Positions 8,701 through 16,904 of a DNA stretch of 64,000 nucleotides are shown piece after piece. Location of the stretch: assembly GCF_001558155.1 (NCBI RefSeq), contig NZ_LOAS01000030.1, positions 1-64,000 of the forward strand, written 5' to 3'. Position 1 is the stretch's first letter, and the number at the start of each line of letters is the position of its first letter. A program made the translations under genes and the position numbers. The notes beneath the pieces are model-generated. The model saw nothing but the letters and a program-made list of their open reading frames with translations, was not told the origin of the DNA and did no database searches. This DNA comes from Aliiruegeria sabulilitoris (lineage in GTDB: Bacteria; Pseudomonadota; Alphaproteobacteria; Rhodobacterales; Rhodobacteraceae).

Positions 8701-8754
8701 GCTCACGGACGGGACATCTCTGGTCTCGACGCATACGAGCACGGTGGCGCTTGA
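5722..8754 (+). CDS. hsdR: Type I restriction enzyme, R subunit
   Basis: This 1010-residue protein is the motor and nuclease of a type I restriction complex. The N-terminal nuclease shows D122 in RYDVMLLI and E136-x-K138 in VVQIELKS, the PD-(D/E)xK core. The superfamily 2 translocase follows: motif I WHTTGSGKTLTSF near residue 275, the DEAD-box variant FDECHRSQFG near 395, motif III GFTGTPIF near 420, and TIVVDMLLTGFDAK near 650. The C-terminal third is helical, as needed to dock on HsdM. Length is normal. GAGG lies 7 nt before the ATG at 5722. The stop overlaps the start of hsdS. It would cleave unmodified DNA after translocation and appears intact. Confidence 0.97.
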   Translation: MAMNKPERDLEEALLAKLQDLKYEYRTDIRDRAALEANFREKFEALNRVTLTDGEFKRLLDEIVTPDVYDAARALRNREAFIRDDGTPLNYTLVNIKDWCKNTFEVINQLRINTDYSHHRYDVMLLINGVPVVQIELKSLGISPRRAMEQIVDYKNDPGNGYTKTLLCFVQLFIVSNRTDTWYFANNNVRHFAFDSDERFLPIYQFADDDNAKVTHLDDFADRFLVKCTLGHMISRYMVLIASEQKLMMMRPYQIYAVKAIVDCIDQNCGNGYIWHTTGSGKTLTSFKASTLLKTNESIHKCLFVVDRKDLDRQTREEFNRFQENCVEENTNTAALVRRLQSDDYADKVIVTTIQKLGLALDENSKHNKKSIAQGRSTFKQRLEQLRDKRMVFIFDECHRSQFGENHKAIKEFFPNSQLFGFTGTPIFPKNATVKQIEGDVATLRTTEDLFQKELHAYTITHAIEDRNVLRFHVDYYKPKDAAALKPGQTFTKQAVAQAILDKHDAATGGRRFNALLATASINDAIEYYEVFKKLHSESQAADPEFVPLKIAAVFSPPAEGNKDVKQIQEDLPQEKEDNRHDPEGKKAALKAIIADYNQRYGTNHDINKFDLYYQDVQQRIKDQQFPNRDLPRKGQEKIDITIVVDMLLTGFDAKFLNTLYVDKNLKHHSLIQAFSRTNRVLNATKPYGHILDFRDQQNSVDAAIAMFSGAQADRAREIWLVDKAPVVIDNYKQAVADLGDFMKSQGLEAKPDQVNNLMGDDARAQFINRFKEVQRLQTQLDQYTDITDEQREQIEQTLPKDELRAFRGVYLETAQRLKEQQGKPGGDGEPTNPDVDQLDFEFVLFASAVIDYDYIMKLIAKYSGQDPKKVKISRDQLIGLIQSDAKFLDEREEITEYVRSLTEGEALDEAAIRNGYEQFKARKQRTEIEELSQAHGLTTEALADFVDRILQRMIFDGEQLTDLMAPLDLGWRERRERELALMADLVPLLNKRAHGRDISGLDAYEHGGA

Positions 8755-10073
8755 TGACGGCGAAGAAAACACATCGGTTGGTTCCAAAGCTCCGGTTCCC
8801 AAGTTTCAGTGATGACGCCTTTTGGCTCGCAAAGCAACTGGATGAAATCTGCGATCGTGTGAATGAGACGGTAGGTGACACCCGCCTAACTCCAGTCAGT
8901 ATTTCAGCGGGAAAGGGATTTGTACCGCAATCCGAAAAGTTTGGCAGAGACATCTCAGGTGCTCAGTATAGCAAATACATTCGGCTCCGCCGTGGTGACT
9001 TGGCGTATAATAGAGGTAATTCGAAGAGATTCCCTCAAGGCTGTGTCTATCAGTTGACGGAGCTCGACGAAGCGGCGGCGTCGAATGCATTCCACTGCTT
9101 TCGCTTGCATGACCATATCGAACCCAGCTTCGTGTTGGGTTTCTTTGAGGATAATGGTCATGGTCGCCAACTTATCCGACACATCACCAGCGGAGCCAGA
9201 AGCAATGGTCTTCTGAACATCAGCGCAGGGACTTTCTATGGAATTACGATCCCTCTTCCACCGACAGTGGCGGAACAGCAGAAGATTGCCGACTGCCTCG
9301 GTTCGTTGGACGATCTCATTGAGGCAGAGACCCGGAAACTCGATGCCCTGCGGCAGCACAAACAAGGGTTATTGCAGCAGCTTTTTCCCCAACCAGAAAA
9401 AAATCTGCCCGTTCTTCGCTTTCCTGAATTCCAGAACGAAAAAGAGTGGGAGGAGCTGAGCATCCAAGAGATGATGGACAAGAATCTAATTGTTGGCCAT
9501 CTCGACGGGAACCATGGTGCGCTGTACCCAAGGGCCGAGGAGTTCACAGAGGACAAAGGCGGAGTACCCTACATTTCGGCGAACGACTTCATGAATGGCG
9601 AAGTCGATTTTTCAAAGTGCAGACGCCTTCCAATCGACAGAGCACGTCAGTTCAAGAAGGGGGTCGCCAAAGACGGGGACATTCTTTTCGCACACAACGC
9701 GACAGTTGGGCCGGTTGCAAAGTTGAGCATTGACCGTGATTTTGTAATCCTCAGCACAACTGCGACCTACTTTAGATGCAATGGCAAATTCCTGTCCAAT
9801 GACTTCCTAAAATATGGCTTAGCGAGCCCGAACTTTGTCGCTCAATATTCAGGCGTTATGGCGCAGTCCACTCGGAACCAAGTGCCAATCACAGCACAGC
9901 GGAAGCTGAAATTGCAGCTTGCCGGTCTCCCTGAGCAGCAACGCATCGCCAAATGCCTCTCTGACCTAGACGCAGTACTTTCTGCACAAGTTCGTAGGCT
10001 TGACTCTCTTGTGAGCCATAAGAAGGGCCTTCTACAGCAGCTGTTTCCGTCCTTGGAGGGTCAGAAGCCGTGA
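8754..10073 (+). CDS. hsdS: Type I restriction enzyme, specificity subunit
   Basis: The product of about 439 residues has the two-fold HsdS plan: two target recognition domains, each followed by a conserved spacer helix. The first spacer reads LPPTVAEQQKIADCLGSLDD then LDALRQHKQGLLQQLFP near residues 170-215. The second reads LAGLPEQQRIAKCLSDLD then LVSHKKGLLQQLFP at the C-terminus. Recognition domains occupy about 15-165 and 225-390 and set a bipartite target, which cannot be read from sequence. The ATG at 8754 shares one base with the hsdR stop (TGATG); a TTG at 8751 is also possible. Both halves are full length. Its last codons overlap the next gene as GTGA. Confidence 0.95.
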   Translation: MTAKKTHRLVPKLRFPSFSDDAFWLAKQLDEICDRVNETVGDTRLTPVSISAGKGFVPQSEKFGRDISGAQYSKYIRLRRGDLAYNRGNSKRFPQGCVYQLTELDEAAASNAFHCFRLHDHIEPSFVLGFFEDNGHGRQLIRHITSGARSNGLLNISAGTFYGITIPLPPTVAEQQKIADCLGSLDDLIEAETRKLDALRQHKQGLLQQLFPQPEKNLPVLRFPEFQNEKEWEELSIQEMMDKNLIVGHLDGNHGALYPRAEEFTEDKGGVPYISANDFMNGEVDFSKCRRLPIDRARQFKKGVAKDGDILFAHNATVGPVAKLSIDRDFVILSTTATYFRCNGKFLSNDFLKYGLASPNFVAQYSGVMAQSTRNQVPITAQRKLKLQLAGLPEQQRIAKCLSDLDAVLSAQVRRLDSLVSHKKGLLQQLFPSLEGQKP

Positions 10074-11218
10074 GCAATACGCCGAAGGTCCATAAGTACA
10101 AGAATTTGAAAACCCTAGCGGGTAGGCTCCGCAGCGATCTCACGAACACCCAATGCGTTTTGCTTTACGCCTACAACCGAACCGGAAAAACGCGCTTATC
10201 TATGGAATTCAAGGACATCAGCAAGCGAAAGGCGAAAGGGATATCTGATACGCTCTACTTCAACGCGTTTACCGAGGATCTTTTCGTCTGGCACAATGAC
10301 CTGGATGACGACACTGATCGGCACCTGAAAATTAACGAAAACTCCTCGTTCTTCGATGGCCTAAAGGACTTAGCGCTCGACGAGACCATCGCGGGCTACT
10401 TGTCACGTTATACAGATTTCGATTTTGATATTGATTATGAGAATTGGGTCGTGACCTTCCGAAAAGATGACGAAGAACGGATCAAGATTTCCCGTGGTGA
10501 AGAGAAGATCTTCATCTGGTGCATGTTTATGGCGATCTGTGAGAGGGCCATCGATGGACTGGCATCTTATGAGCGGGTCAAGCACCTCTACATCGATGAT
10601 CCCATCTCCTCGCTGGACGATAATAATGCCATCGCCATCGCCTGTGACTTGGCCGCTCTCCTTCGCAAAGCTGCCTCTCGCAAAAACGCGCAGGGCGAGC
10701 CGGATCCGCTCCGCACTGTGTTCTCCTCGCATCACGCGCTTTTCTTCAATGTCATGTGCAACGAGATCGGGCGGACACGGGACGGTCAGGAAAAGGTCAG
10801 CACCAAGCGCTACTTTTTGCACCGGCCCGACTCCGACGGTACCTTCACTCTGCGAGCGACCAGCGATACACCGTACTTCCATCACGTCGCGACCCTCGCC
10901 GAGCTTCGAAAATGCGTTGAGTCCGGGACCCTGTATACCTATCATTTCAATGCGCTAAGAAGCATCCTCGAGAGAACGGCCAGTTTTCTCGGCCATGATG
11001 ATCTGCGGATTTGCCTTGAGGGGCTGGAAGACGAAGTCCTTTACAACCGCGCTCTAAATCTTTTGAGCCACGGAAAATATGCCATCACAGAACCGGTTGA
11101 AATGGTTGAAGACAACAAAGACCTGTTCAAAAAAATTCTCACGGATGTTGTCGAGAAATTTGGTTTTGCAGTGCCCGACCTTGCTCCTGTAGCCCCCCAA
11201 CCGAAAGCTAATCCATGA
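10070..11218 (+). CDS. PrrC-like anticodon nuclease candidate
   Basis: This 382-residue ABC-type ATPase lies inside the hsd operon. Walker A is AYNRTGKT (34-41). The signature motif is SRGEEKIFIW (141-150). Walker B and D-loop are HLYIDDPISSLDDNN (172-186), and SSHH (219-222) is a likely switch histidine. The C-terminal domain holds R297 and E301 (RSILE) and H334 (LLSHGKY). I recall the E. coli PrrC catalytic triad as Arg320, Glu324, His356, at almost the same spacing. RTASFLGH also fits the HEPN R-x4-6-H pattern. There is no long coiled coil or zinc hook, so it is closer to PrrC than to RloC. Starts at GTG (GTGA overlap) and is coupled by ATGA to hsdM. PrrC is held silent by the type I complex and cuts tRNA anticodons when phage blocks restriction. 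An unrelated AAA accessory is the alternative. Confidence 0.75.
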   Translation: MSNTPKVHKYKNLKTLAGRLRSDLTNTQCVLLYAYNRTGKTRLSMEFKDISKRKAKGISDTLYFNAFTEDLFVWHNDLDDDTDRHLKINENSSFFDGLKDLALDETIAGYLSRYTDFDFDIDYENWVVTFRKDDEERIKISRGEEKIFIWCMFMAICERAIDGLASYERVKHLYIDDPISSLDDNNAIAIACDLAALLRKAASRKNAQGEPDPLRTVFSSHHALFFNVMCNEIGRTRDGQEKVSTKRYFLHRPDSDGTFTLRATSDTPYFHHVATLAELRKCVESGTLYTYHFNALRSILERTASFLGHDDLRICLEGLEDEVLYNRALNLLSHGKYAITEPVEMVEDNKDLFKKILTDVVEKFGFAVPDLAPVAPQPKANP

Positions 11219-12849
11219 CTGATCAGGACCAAAAACAGCTTGGCAAAACACTCTGGGCCATAGCCGATCAGTTGCGTGGTGCAATGAACGCGGATGACTT
11301 CCGTGACTACATGCTCGCCTTCCTCTTTCTGCGCTACCTCTCTGACAACTACGAGCAGGCGGCGAAGAAAGAACTCGGACGCGACTTCCCTGATCTTCCG
11401 GAAGACGTGCTGTTGAAGACGGGCGCCAACACGCAGCTTCAGGCATGGTATGAAGACAACCAGGAGGATGTCTCTGCCTTTGAAAAGCAGATGCGGCTCA
11501 AGGCGCATTATGTGATCCGCCCTGAGCATCTCTGGGCCAATATCGCCCACATGGCCCGCACTCAGGACAGCGAGCTGCTCAACACGCTCCAGACCGGCTT
11601 CAAATACATCGAGAATGAGTCCTTCCAGAGTACGTTCTCGGGCCTGTTCTCAGAGATCAATCTCGGCTCCGAGAAGCTCGGCAAGACCTACGCGGACCGG
11701 AACGCAAAGCTTTGCACAATCATTACGAAGATTGCCGAGGGCCTCGCGGAGTTCTCGACCGACAGCGACACTCTTGGCGACGCCTACGAGTACCTGATCG
11801 GCCAGTTCGCCGCAGGATCGGGCAAGAAGGCGGGGGAGTTTTACACACCGCAGCGGATTTCGGACATCCTCTCCGAGATCGTCACGCTCGACAGCCAGGA
11901 ACCGAAGGCCGGCAAACGGAAACACCTCGCCAGCGTGATGGACTTTGCCTGCGGCTCGGGCTCCCTGCTGCTCAACGTGCGCAAGCGCATGGGGCCGCAC
12001 GGAATCGGGAAGATCTACGGGCAGGAAAAGAACATCACCACCTACAACCTCTCGCGAATGAATATGCTACTGCACGGGGTGAAGGACTCTGAGTTCGAGA
12101 TCTACCATGGCGACACGCTGACGAACGACTGGGACATGCTCCGCGAGACAAACCCAGCTAAGAAACCCTATTTTGACGCCGTGGTGGCCAACCCGCCGTT
12201 CAGCTACCGCTGGGACCCGACCGAAGCGTTGGGCGAGGACGTGCGCTTCAAGAACTACGGACTGGCTCCGAAATCGGCAGCTGACTTTGCGTTCCTGCTC
12301 CACGGGTTTCATTATTTGAAAGACGACGGTGTGATGGCGATCATCTTGCCGCACGGCGTGTTGTTTCGCGGCGGAGCTGAAGCGAAGATCCGCCGCAAGC
12401 TCCTGGATGACGGGCATATCGATACTGTCATCGGCCTGCCGGCGAACTTGTTCTACTCGACCGGCATCCCGGTCTGCATCCTGGTTTTGAAGAAGTGCAA
12501 GAAGCCCGAGGACGTACTGTTCATTAACGCATCCGAGCATTTCGAGAGAGGCAAGCGACAGAACTACCTTTCCGACGCTCATATTGCGACAATCATCGAC
12601 ACATACCAACAGCGTCCAAAGGAAATCGAGCGATACGCGAGGCGCGTGGAGATGGACGAGATTGAGGCCAATGACTTCAATCTGAACATCTCGCGCTACG
12701 TAAGCACGGCCAAGCCTGAGGTCGAGATCGACTTGTCAGCTACGCACGAAGAGTTGCTGGAAATCGAAAAGAAAATCCGAGAGGCGACTGTAAAGCACAA
12801 CGCGTTTCTCAAGGAACTTGGACTGTCCCCGTTGCCAGGTTCCGATTGA
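11215..12849 (+). CDS. hsdM: Type I DNA methyltransferase, M subunit
   Basis: This 544-residue N6-adenine methylase starts MTDQDQKQLGKTLWAIADQL with the helical HsdM N-domain (DDFRDYMLAFLFLRYLSD). The SAM-binding motif is MDFACGSGSLLLN near residues 241-253, and the catalytic motif IV is VANPPFSYRW near 325. The family-typical GEFYTP lies between them. Length and motifs are complete. It would methylate the hsdS target and, with HsdS and HsdR, form the full complex. It is last in the operon and overlaps the PrrC-like stop as ATGA. Placing hsdR first and hsdM last is uncommon, since expression of methylase usually leads. It converges on the integrase gene 38 bp away. Confidence 0.97.
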   Translation: MTDQDQKQLGKTLWAIADQLRGAMNADDFRDYMLAFLFLRYLSDNYEQAAKKELGRDFPDLPEDVLLKTGANTQLQAWYEDNQEDVSAFEKQMRLKAHYVIRPEHLWANIAHMARTQDSELLNTLQTGFKYIENESFQSTFSGLFSEINLGSEKLGKTYADRNAKLCTIITKIAEGLAEFSTDSDTLGDAYEYLIGQFAAGSGKKAGEFYTPQRISDILSEIVTLDSQEPKAGKRKHLASVMDFACGSGSLLLNVRKRMGPHGIGKIYGQEKNITTYNLSRMNMLLHGVKDSEFEIYHGDTLTNDWDMLRETNPAKKPYFDAVVANPPFSYRWDPTEALGEDVRFKNYGLAPKSAADFAFLLHGFHYLKDDGVMAIILPHGVLFRGGAEAKIRRKLLDDGHIDTVIGLPANLFYSTGIPVCILVLKKCKKPEDVLFINASEHFERGKRQNYLSDAHIATIIDTYQQRPKEIERYARRVEMDEIEANDFNLNISRYVSTAKPEVEIDLSATHEELLEIEKKIREATVKHNAFLKELGLSPLPGSD

Positions 12850-12887
12850 CCTGTCTACCCGGAAGCTTGGGCGCACCAATGGGAGGC

Positions 12888-14129
12888 TTACTCAGCCGCG
12901 TGGACAAGGCGCGGGCGTGATCGCATAGCCTCAGCCACAAAACCGACACCATCGCGAAGCGGCTGCTCGGCTAGATGGGCGTAGCGCTGCGTGGTCTTGG
13001 CTTGGGTGTGCCCGAGCAGCTTACCGATCATCGAAAGCGACGCGCCGCCCGAGGCAAGCAGCGAAGCGAATGTGTGCCGGAGATCGTGGATCCTCAACTT
13101 CGGCAGCTTCGCCTCCTTCTGGATCGCATACCAGAACTTCCGGATCTCCTGCACCGGCTGGCCCTCCACATCTCCGGGGAAGAGCCAAGGACAGCCGGCC
13201 GGGACTACCTCCTGCCGCAGTCGAATGAGTGCCACCGCATCGGGTGATATGGGCACCCGGTGGACCTTCCGCTGCTTGGTGGTCGCCGCCTGCTTGGTCC
13301 AGACCGCATAGTCCAGATTGAACTGCTCGAAGCGAGCTTGCCGCACCTCCCCGAGCCGGGCGCCGGTCAGCATGCAGAGACGGATGATGCCGGCCGCGCG
13401 CTGATCCTCCGCCGCCTCAAGCGCGGCACCCAGACGCCCGATCTCCTCGAGCGACAGAAACACCTCGCGCTCGGTCTCGGGACGCCGCCGAAAGCCCGCG
13501 GCCGGGTTGTCCTCGCGCATCTTCCATTTGATGGCGAGGTTGAACATCTTGCGCAGCACCTCGCCAACCCGGTTCGCACGTACCGGCGTGGGCCTTGCTG
13601 ACTTGAGCGGCTTTTCACGTTTGCGCGTGGTCTTCTTCTTGGCCGGCCTCGCCCGACCTTCTGCAATCCTTGTGAGCAGGCGCTCGACATCTGCCGGGGT
13701 GATTTCTTCTACGAGCCGGTTCTTCCATTCGGGCTCCACGAACCTTCGCATCATCGAGACCTGATCAGCGCCATTGCGCTCCGACAGCGTCGGGACGTGT
13801 TCCTCGATGTAGCGTTCCACGAGCAAGGAGATGCGCGGCGCTTCCCGCGTCGCCTCACGGTTCGAAAGCGGGTCGTGTCCAGCCTCCATTTCCCGGCGCA
13901 GTTCCTTCGCGCGTTCCCGCGCCGCTACAACCGTCCAATCCGGCCAGCGCCCGATCGTGTACCGCCGCTGCCGGCCGCTCACGCGGTAGTTCAAGACAAA
14001 TGCCTTGGTGCCGGAAGGCTGAACTGCCAGCGCGAAGGCAACCACCTCGGAGTCGAAGACCTGGTAGTATCGCCCGCGCGCCTCCGCGGCGCGCACCAGT
14101 TTCTCCGTAAGCCGTTGACGATCAGCCAT
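12888..14129 (-). CDS. P4-type tyrosine integrase
   Basis: The ATG at 14129 (AAGGAT upstream) gives 413 residues. The N-terminal arm-binding domain of the DUF4102/P4 type is visible (YYQVFDSEVVAFALAVQPSG, YTIGRWPDWTVVAARERAKEL). The core-binding domain follows around 90-190 with a Lys/Arg-rich insert (KKKTTRKREKPLKSARP). Catalytic residues are R in LTGARLGEVRQ, H-x-x-R in HDLRHTFASLL, H in LLGHTQAKTT and Y in QRYAHL. It is complete and probably active. It lies 550 bp left of a 48-bp tRNA-fMet 3' segment, the kind of site that this integrase class uses, so it probably mobilised the hsd island. Confidence 0.93.
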   Translation of the reverse strand: MADRQRLTEKLVRAAEARGRYYQVFDSEVVAFALAVQPSGTKAFVLNYRVSGRQRRYTIGRWPDWTVVAARERAKELRREMEAGHDPLSNREATREAPRISLLVERYIEEHVPTLSERNGADQVSMMRRFVEPEWKNRLVEEITPADVERLLTRIAEGRARPAKKKTTRKREKPLKSARPTPVRANRVGEVLRKMFNLAIKWKMREDNPAAGFRRRPETEREVFLSLEEIGRLGAALEAAEDQRAAGIIRLCMLTGARLGEVRQARFEQFNLDYAVWTKQAATTKQRKVHRVPISPDAVALIRLRQEVVPAGCPWLFPGDVEGQPVQEIRKFWYAIQKEAKLPKLRIHDLRHTFASLLASGGASLSMIGKLLGHTQAKTTQRYAHLAEQPLRDGVGFVAEAMRSRPRLVHAAE

Positions 14130-14682
14130 TATTCCATCCTTATCCCGGTATCCAAGTGACGCTCTCTTGCGGCGCTCAATCAAGTCATTTCGCGTGGGAG
14201 CCTTATGAGCGTCTCACATGAGCCACTCGACAAGGCGCCAGGCCGCCGTGAACGCGGGTCGAGATTTCAAAGGCGTTCGGCTCACTCACCTCCTGCCGTC
14301 CGATGTCTCGAATCACGCAGGGACTGGATAGTCCGTGGGAAGGGGTGGCAGGGTGGCACGCGGGCGAGAGAGCTGTGCCGGCACGAAAACACAGGGGATC
14401 TGGATCGGGAGGGCGTGCGGCTCCGGCAACCGGCAGAAGTGCCGTTTGGGCTTGCCATCAGATCTGCGGGAAACAAGTCTGCACCGGGCCGGTCGCGAAG
14501 CCCAGATCGGTCCCGCGAATTTCTGCTCACCGCCTGCTCACCCAGCTTACGCAGTTTTGTGCGGTTCAGGTTCCGCCCAGCGCCGTTCAATGTCGCTGGA
14601 TGTCGTTACTACCTTCTAGCAATTACAACAGGTTAGGTGGCAAGTATCTGATTTCAATATATATTCTACCTTCGGCATGGGT
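14130..14682. other. Integrase-to-att spacer without a gene
   Basis: This 553-bp gap between the integrase start and the tRNA fragment carries no convincing ORF. It should include the integrase promoter and, if the att assignment is right, arm-type integrase binding sites. Short direct repeats such as CTGCTCACC occur twice near 14525-14540. The last 40 bp before the tRNA segment are AT-rich (TTTCAATATATATTC). Confidence 0.45.
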
Positions 14683-14730
14683 AGGCTCATAACCTGAAGG
14701 TCGTAGGTTCAAATCCTACCCCCGCAACCA
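14683..14730 (+). other. 3' half of tRNA-fMet (att site)
   Basis: From AGGCTCATAACC (anticodon stem-loop, CAT anticodon) through the T arm GTAGGTTCAAATCCTAC to CCCCGCAACCA, these 48 bp match the 3' half of an alphaproteobacterial initiator tRNA-Met, with encoded CCA. No 5' half precedes it; the left flank is AT-rich island DNA. It is therefore not a working tRNA gene but an att remnant of the type left by tyrosine integrases. The 12 bp CCCCCGCAACCA (14719-14730) recur at 37672-37683. Confidence 0.85.
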
Positions 14731-16324
14731 TTGTTATCGAACAGCCCGTGGCATCGCCGCGGGCTTTCGATTTTTGGGACAGCGCCATCAGCCCAGCGAG
14801 TTCACCAACCAGTTCGATCTGGAGGCTATCGCCTTCTGGAACCATACGAATTTCGGAGATCAGGCTGCGGATGTGCTCGGACGCGGCGGTCCGAAGATCG
14901 GGGTTGTTCAATGACTCGGTCAGCTTGGCGACCTTCGCGCGATAGACGTCTGAGAGCCCGGGGTGCAGGCGGACCGGCACGTCAGCATCAAAAGTCGCCA
15001 ATTCGGTTTCGAGTGCCGCTTTCTCCTGTTCAAGGGCGGTGAGCTTGTCCTTCATGCTCTCGTGGAACATGCCGTCGCAGATCCGGTCGACCAACTGGTC
15101 GATCCTGCGTTTCACGCCGGCGAGTTTGCGCTCCGCCTTGCTCTTGTCTTTCGTGATCTCACCCGCGAGCCGGTTGTACTCCGCCTGATACTCTGTGACG
15201 AAGGCCGCGATCAGGTCCGGGTGCAGGAGTTGATCCTTCAGGCCGCCGAGCACCGTGTCTTCGAGCCGGTCACGCCGGACCGTCATCTTGTTGTCGCAGG
15301 TTCCCTTGTTCCGCGCATTTGCGCAGCCGTAATAGGTCTTGCCGACAAGGGTGAACCCACCGCCACAGCAGCCGCATTTGACCAGACCTGAGAAGAGGTA
15401 GGCGGGTCGCTTTGCGCGTTCCGAGCGGACGACGCCCTCGCTGATCACAGTGCTACGTGTGGCCTTCTGGCGGGCCTTGACCTTCTCCCAGAGTTCGTTC
15501 GGAACAATGCGCAACTCAGGCACATCTTTCTTAACCCATTGCTCGGGCGTGTTCATCCGGGCCTGCCGTCGGCCTGTGGCAGGGTCTTTCAGGAAACGCT
15601 GACGGTTCCAGACGAGACGCCCGACATAGAGTTCGTTGTTAAGGATGCCGGTCCCACGCCGCCAGTTCCCATAGATCGTCGACATGCCCCAACCCCGACC
15701 GCGCGGGCCGTCGATCCCCTCGTCGTTGAGCCGTCCAGCGATGGCGCGGGGGCTATGACCATCGACATACTCCTGGAAAATCCGACGGACGATATCGGCC
15801 TGTTCTTCGTTGATGGTCCTATCGCCGGTCGAGACGTTTCCATCGCTGCCGATAGAGCGAAGGACGTCATAGCCATAGGTCACACCACCGGCAGATTTGC
15901 CGTTCTGAACTCGGCCTTCCAAACCGCGATGCGTCTTCAACGCGAGATCCTTCAGGAACAGGCTGCTCATCGTGCCCTTCAGCCCGATATGGAGTTCCGA
16001 GATCTCGCCTTCGGCGACCGTCACGATGGAAATCCCCTGGAACCGTAGCTGCTTGAAGAAGGCTGCAATGTGCTCCTGGTCGCGGCTGATCCGGTCGAGC
16101 CCTTCGGCCACGGCGACATCGAACCGGCCGTCGCGGGCATCTTGCAGCATCTGCTGATAGCCTGGCCGTAGGTGCGATGCCCCGCTGAGACCCGCGTCAG
16201 CGTAGGTCTGCGCTGTCGTCCACCCGTTCTGTTCGATCAGTCGGCGGCAGATGCGGAACTGATCCTCGATGGAGGCTTCGCGTTGCATTTCGGTGGAGTA
16301 GCGGGCGTAGATCGCTGCGCGCAT
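14687..16324 (-). CDS. Large serine recombinase, copy 1
   Basis: The ATG at 16324 (AAAGG upstream) gives 545 residues. The catalytic resolvase domain starts MRAAIYARYSTE, with the nucleophilic Ser in ARYS, and continues with GLDRISRDQEH. The recombinase domain contains GTGILNNELYVGRLVWNR. A zinc ribbon is formed by CGCC and CANARNKGTC near residue 330-360, and a coiled coil follows (KAERKLAGVKRRIDQL). This is the plan of large serine integrases. The last residues VAGVGFEPTTFRL are encoded by the antisense of the tRNA-fMet fragment, so the gene runs into the att site. Two tyrosine recombinases lie upstream on the same strand after a 580-bp gap. Confidence 0.92.
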   Translation of the reverse strand: MRAAIYARYSTEMQREASIEDQFRICRRLIEQNGWTTAQTYADAGLSGASHLRPGYQQMLQDARDGRFDVAVAEGLDRISRDQEHIAAFFKQLRFQGISIVTVAEGEISELHIGLKGTMSSLFLKDLALKTHRGLEGRVQNGKSAGGVTYGYDVLRSIGSDGNVSTGDRTINEEQADIVRRIFQEYVDGHSPRAIAGRLNDEGIDGPRGRGWGMSTIYGNWRRGTGILNNELYVGRLVWNRQRFLKDPATGRRQARMNTPEQWVKKDVPELRIVPNELWEKVKARQKATRSTVISEGVVRSERAKRPAYLFSGLVKCGCCGGGFTLVGKTYYGCANARNKGTCDNKMTVRRDRLEDTVLGGLKDQLLHPDLIAAFVTEYQAEYNRLAGEITKDKSKAERKLAGVKRRIDQLVDRICDGMFHESMKDKLTALEQEKAALETELATFDADVPVRLHPGLSDVYRAKVAKLTESLNNPDLRTAASEHIRSLISEIRMVPEGDSLQIELVGELAGLMALSQKSKARGDATGCSITMVAGVGFEPTTFRL

Positions 16325-16904
16325 GGTTCGGGCCTTTCGTCGGTCGTGGCCTCGGGACGCAGAAGAGCGCCAAAAGGCCGCTGGCCCATCCAATTCTAGG
16401 CATATTCGCCTTTGTGTCTGCAACTTTCGATTGCACCCCGGTGCAATGAAACCGGCGTTTCAAAACGGCATTTGGGAAGATTGGGAGCGGGACAATCCGC
16501 CACCCTAAAAGGCGGAAACACGGATTGGAGATGGATGTCAGAGACCGATGACAACATCGACAACCGGCTTCAAACCTGTCAGAGAAAGAAACGAGCAGCC
16601 TCCGACATCCTGATTGAAAGCTATCCGGCAGCGTCATCCTCGTCAACAATTAGTTATTTTAAATCAATATATTATAATCGCGCAGGCTACATTTGTAGAC
16701 CATGTTTCGGATGCCTCATCAAACCCTTGGTTGCCTGGTTTATCGGTCTCCCACTTTGGAGATCCGAAGCCGAAGAATCGCGGGGCATCATCCGATCCAG
16801 AATGCAGATCATGCCATCTCGAATGTATTGCACCCAGGTTCAATGGGATCGGTATTTGGCCCACACAGGTGATCCGCTGAGATGGGCCGGAAGAATTGAC
16901 CGAG
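16325..16904. other. Gap inside recombinase cassette 1
   Basis: This 580-bp stretch holds no credible gene. It includes a conspicuously AT-rich patch around 16651-16680 (TTATTTTAAATCAATATATT) in otherwise GC-rich DNA. In the second cassette the same two genes overlap by 4 bp, so this gap is either an insertion or the promoter of a separately acquired serine recombinase. Confidence 0.5.

Noticed and set aside
14683-14730. A functional tRNA-Met gene
   Set aside because: Only the part from the anticodon stem to CCA is present; the D arm and 5' acceptor strand are missing on the left.
14641-16690. AT-rich patches near 14655 and 16655 as paired element ends
   Set aside because: They share only short ATATAT-like words and no alignable repeat, so an end assignment is not supported.
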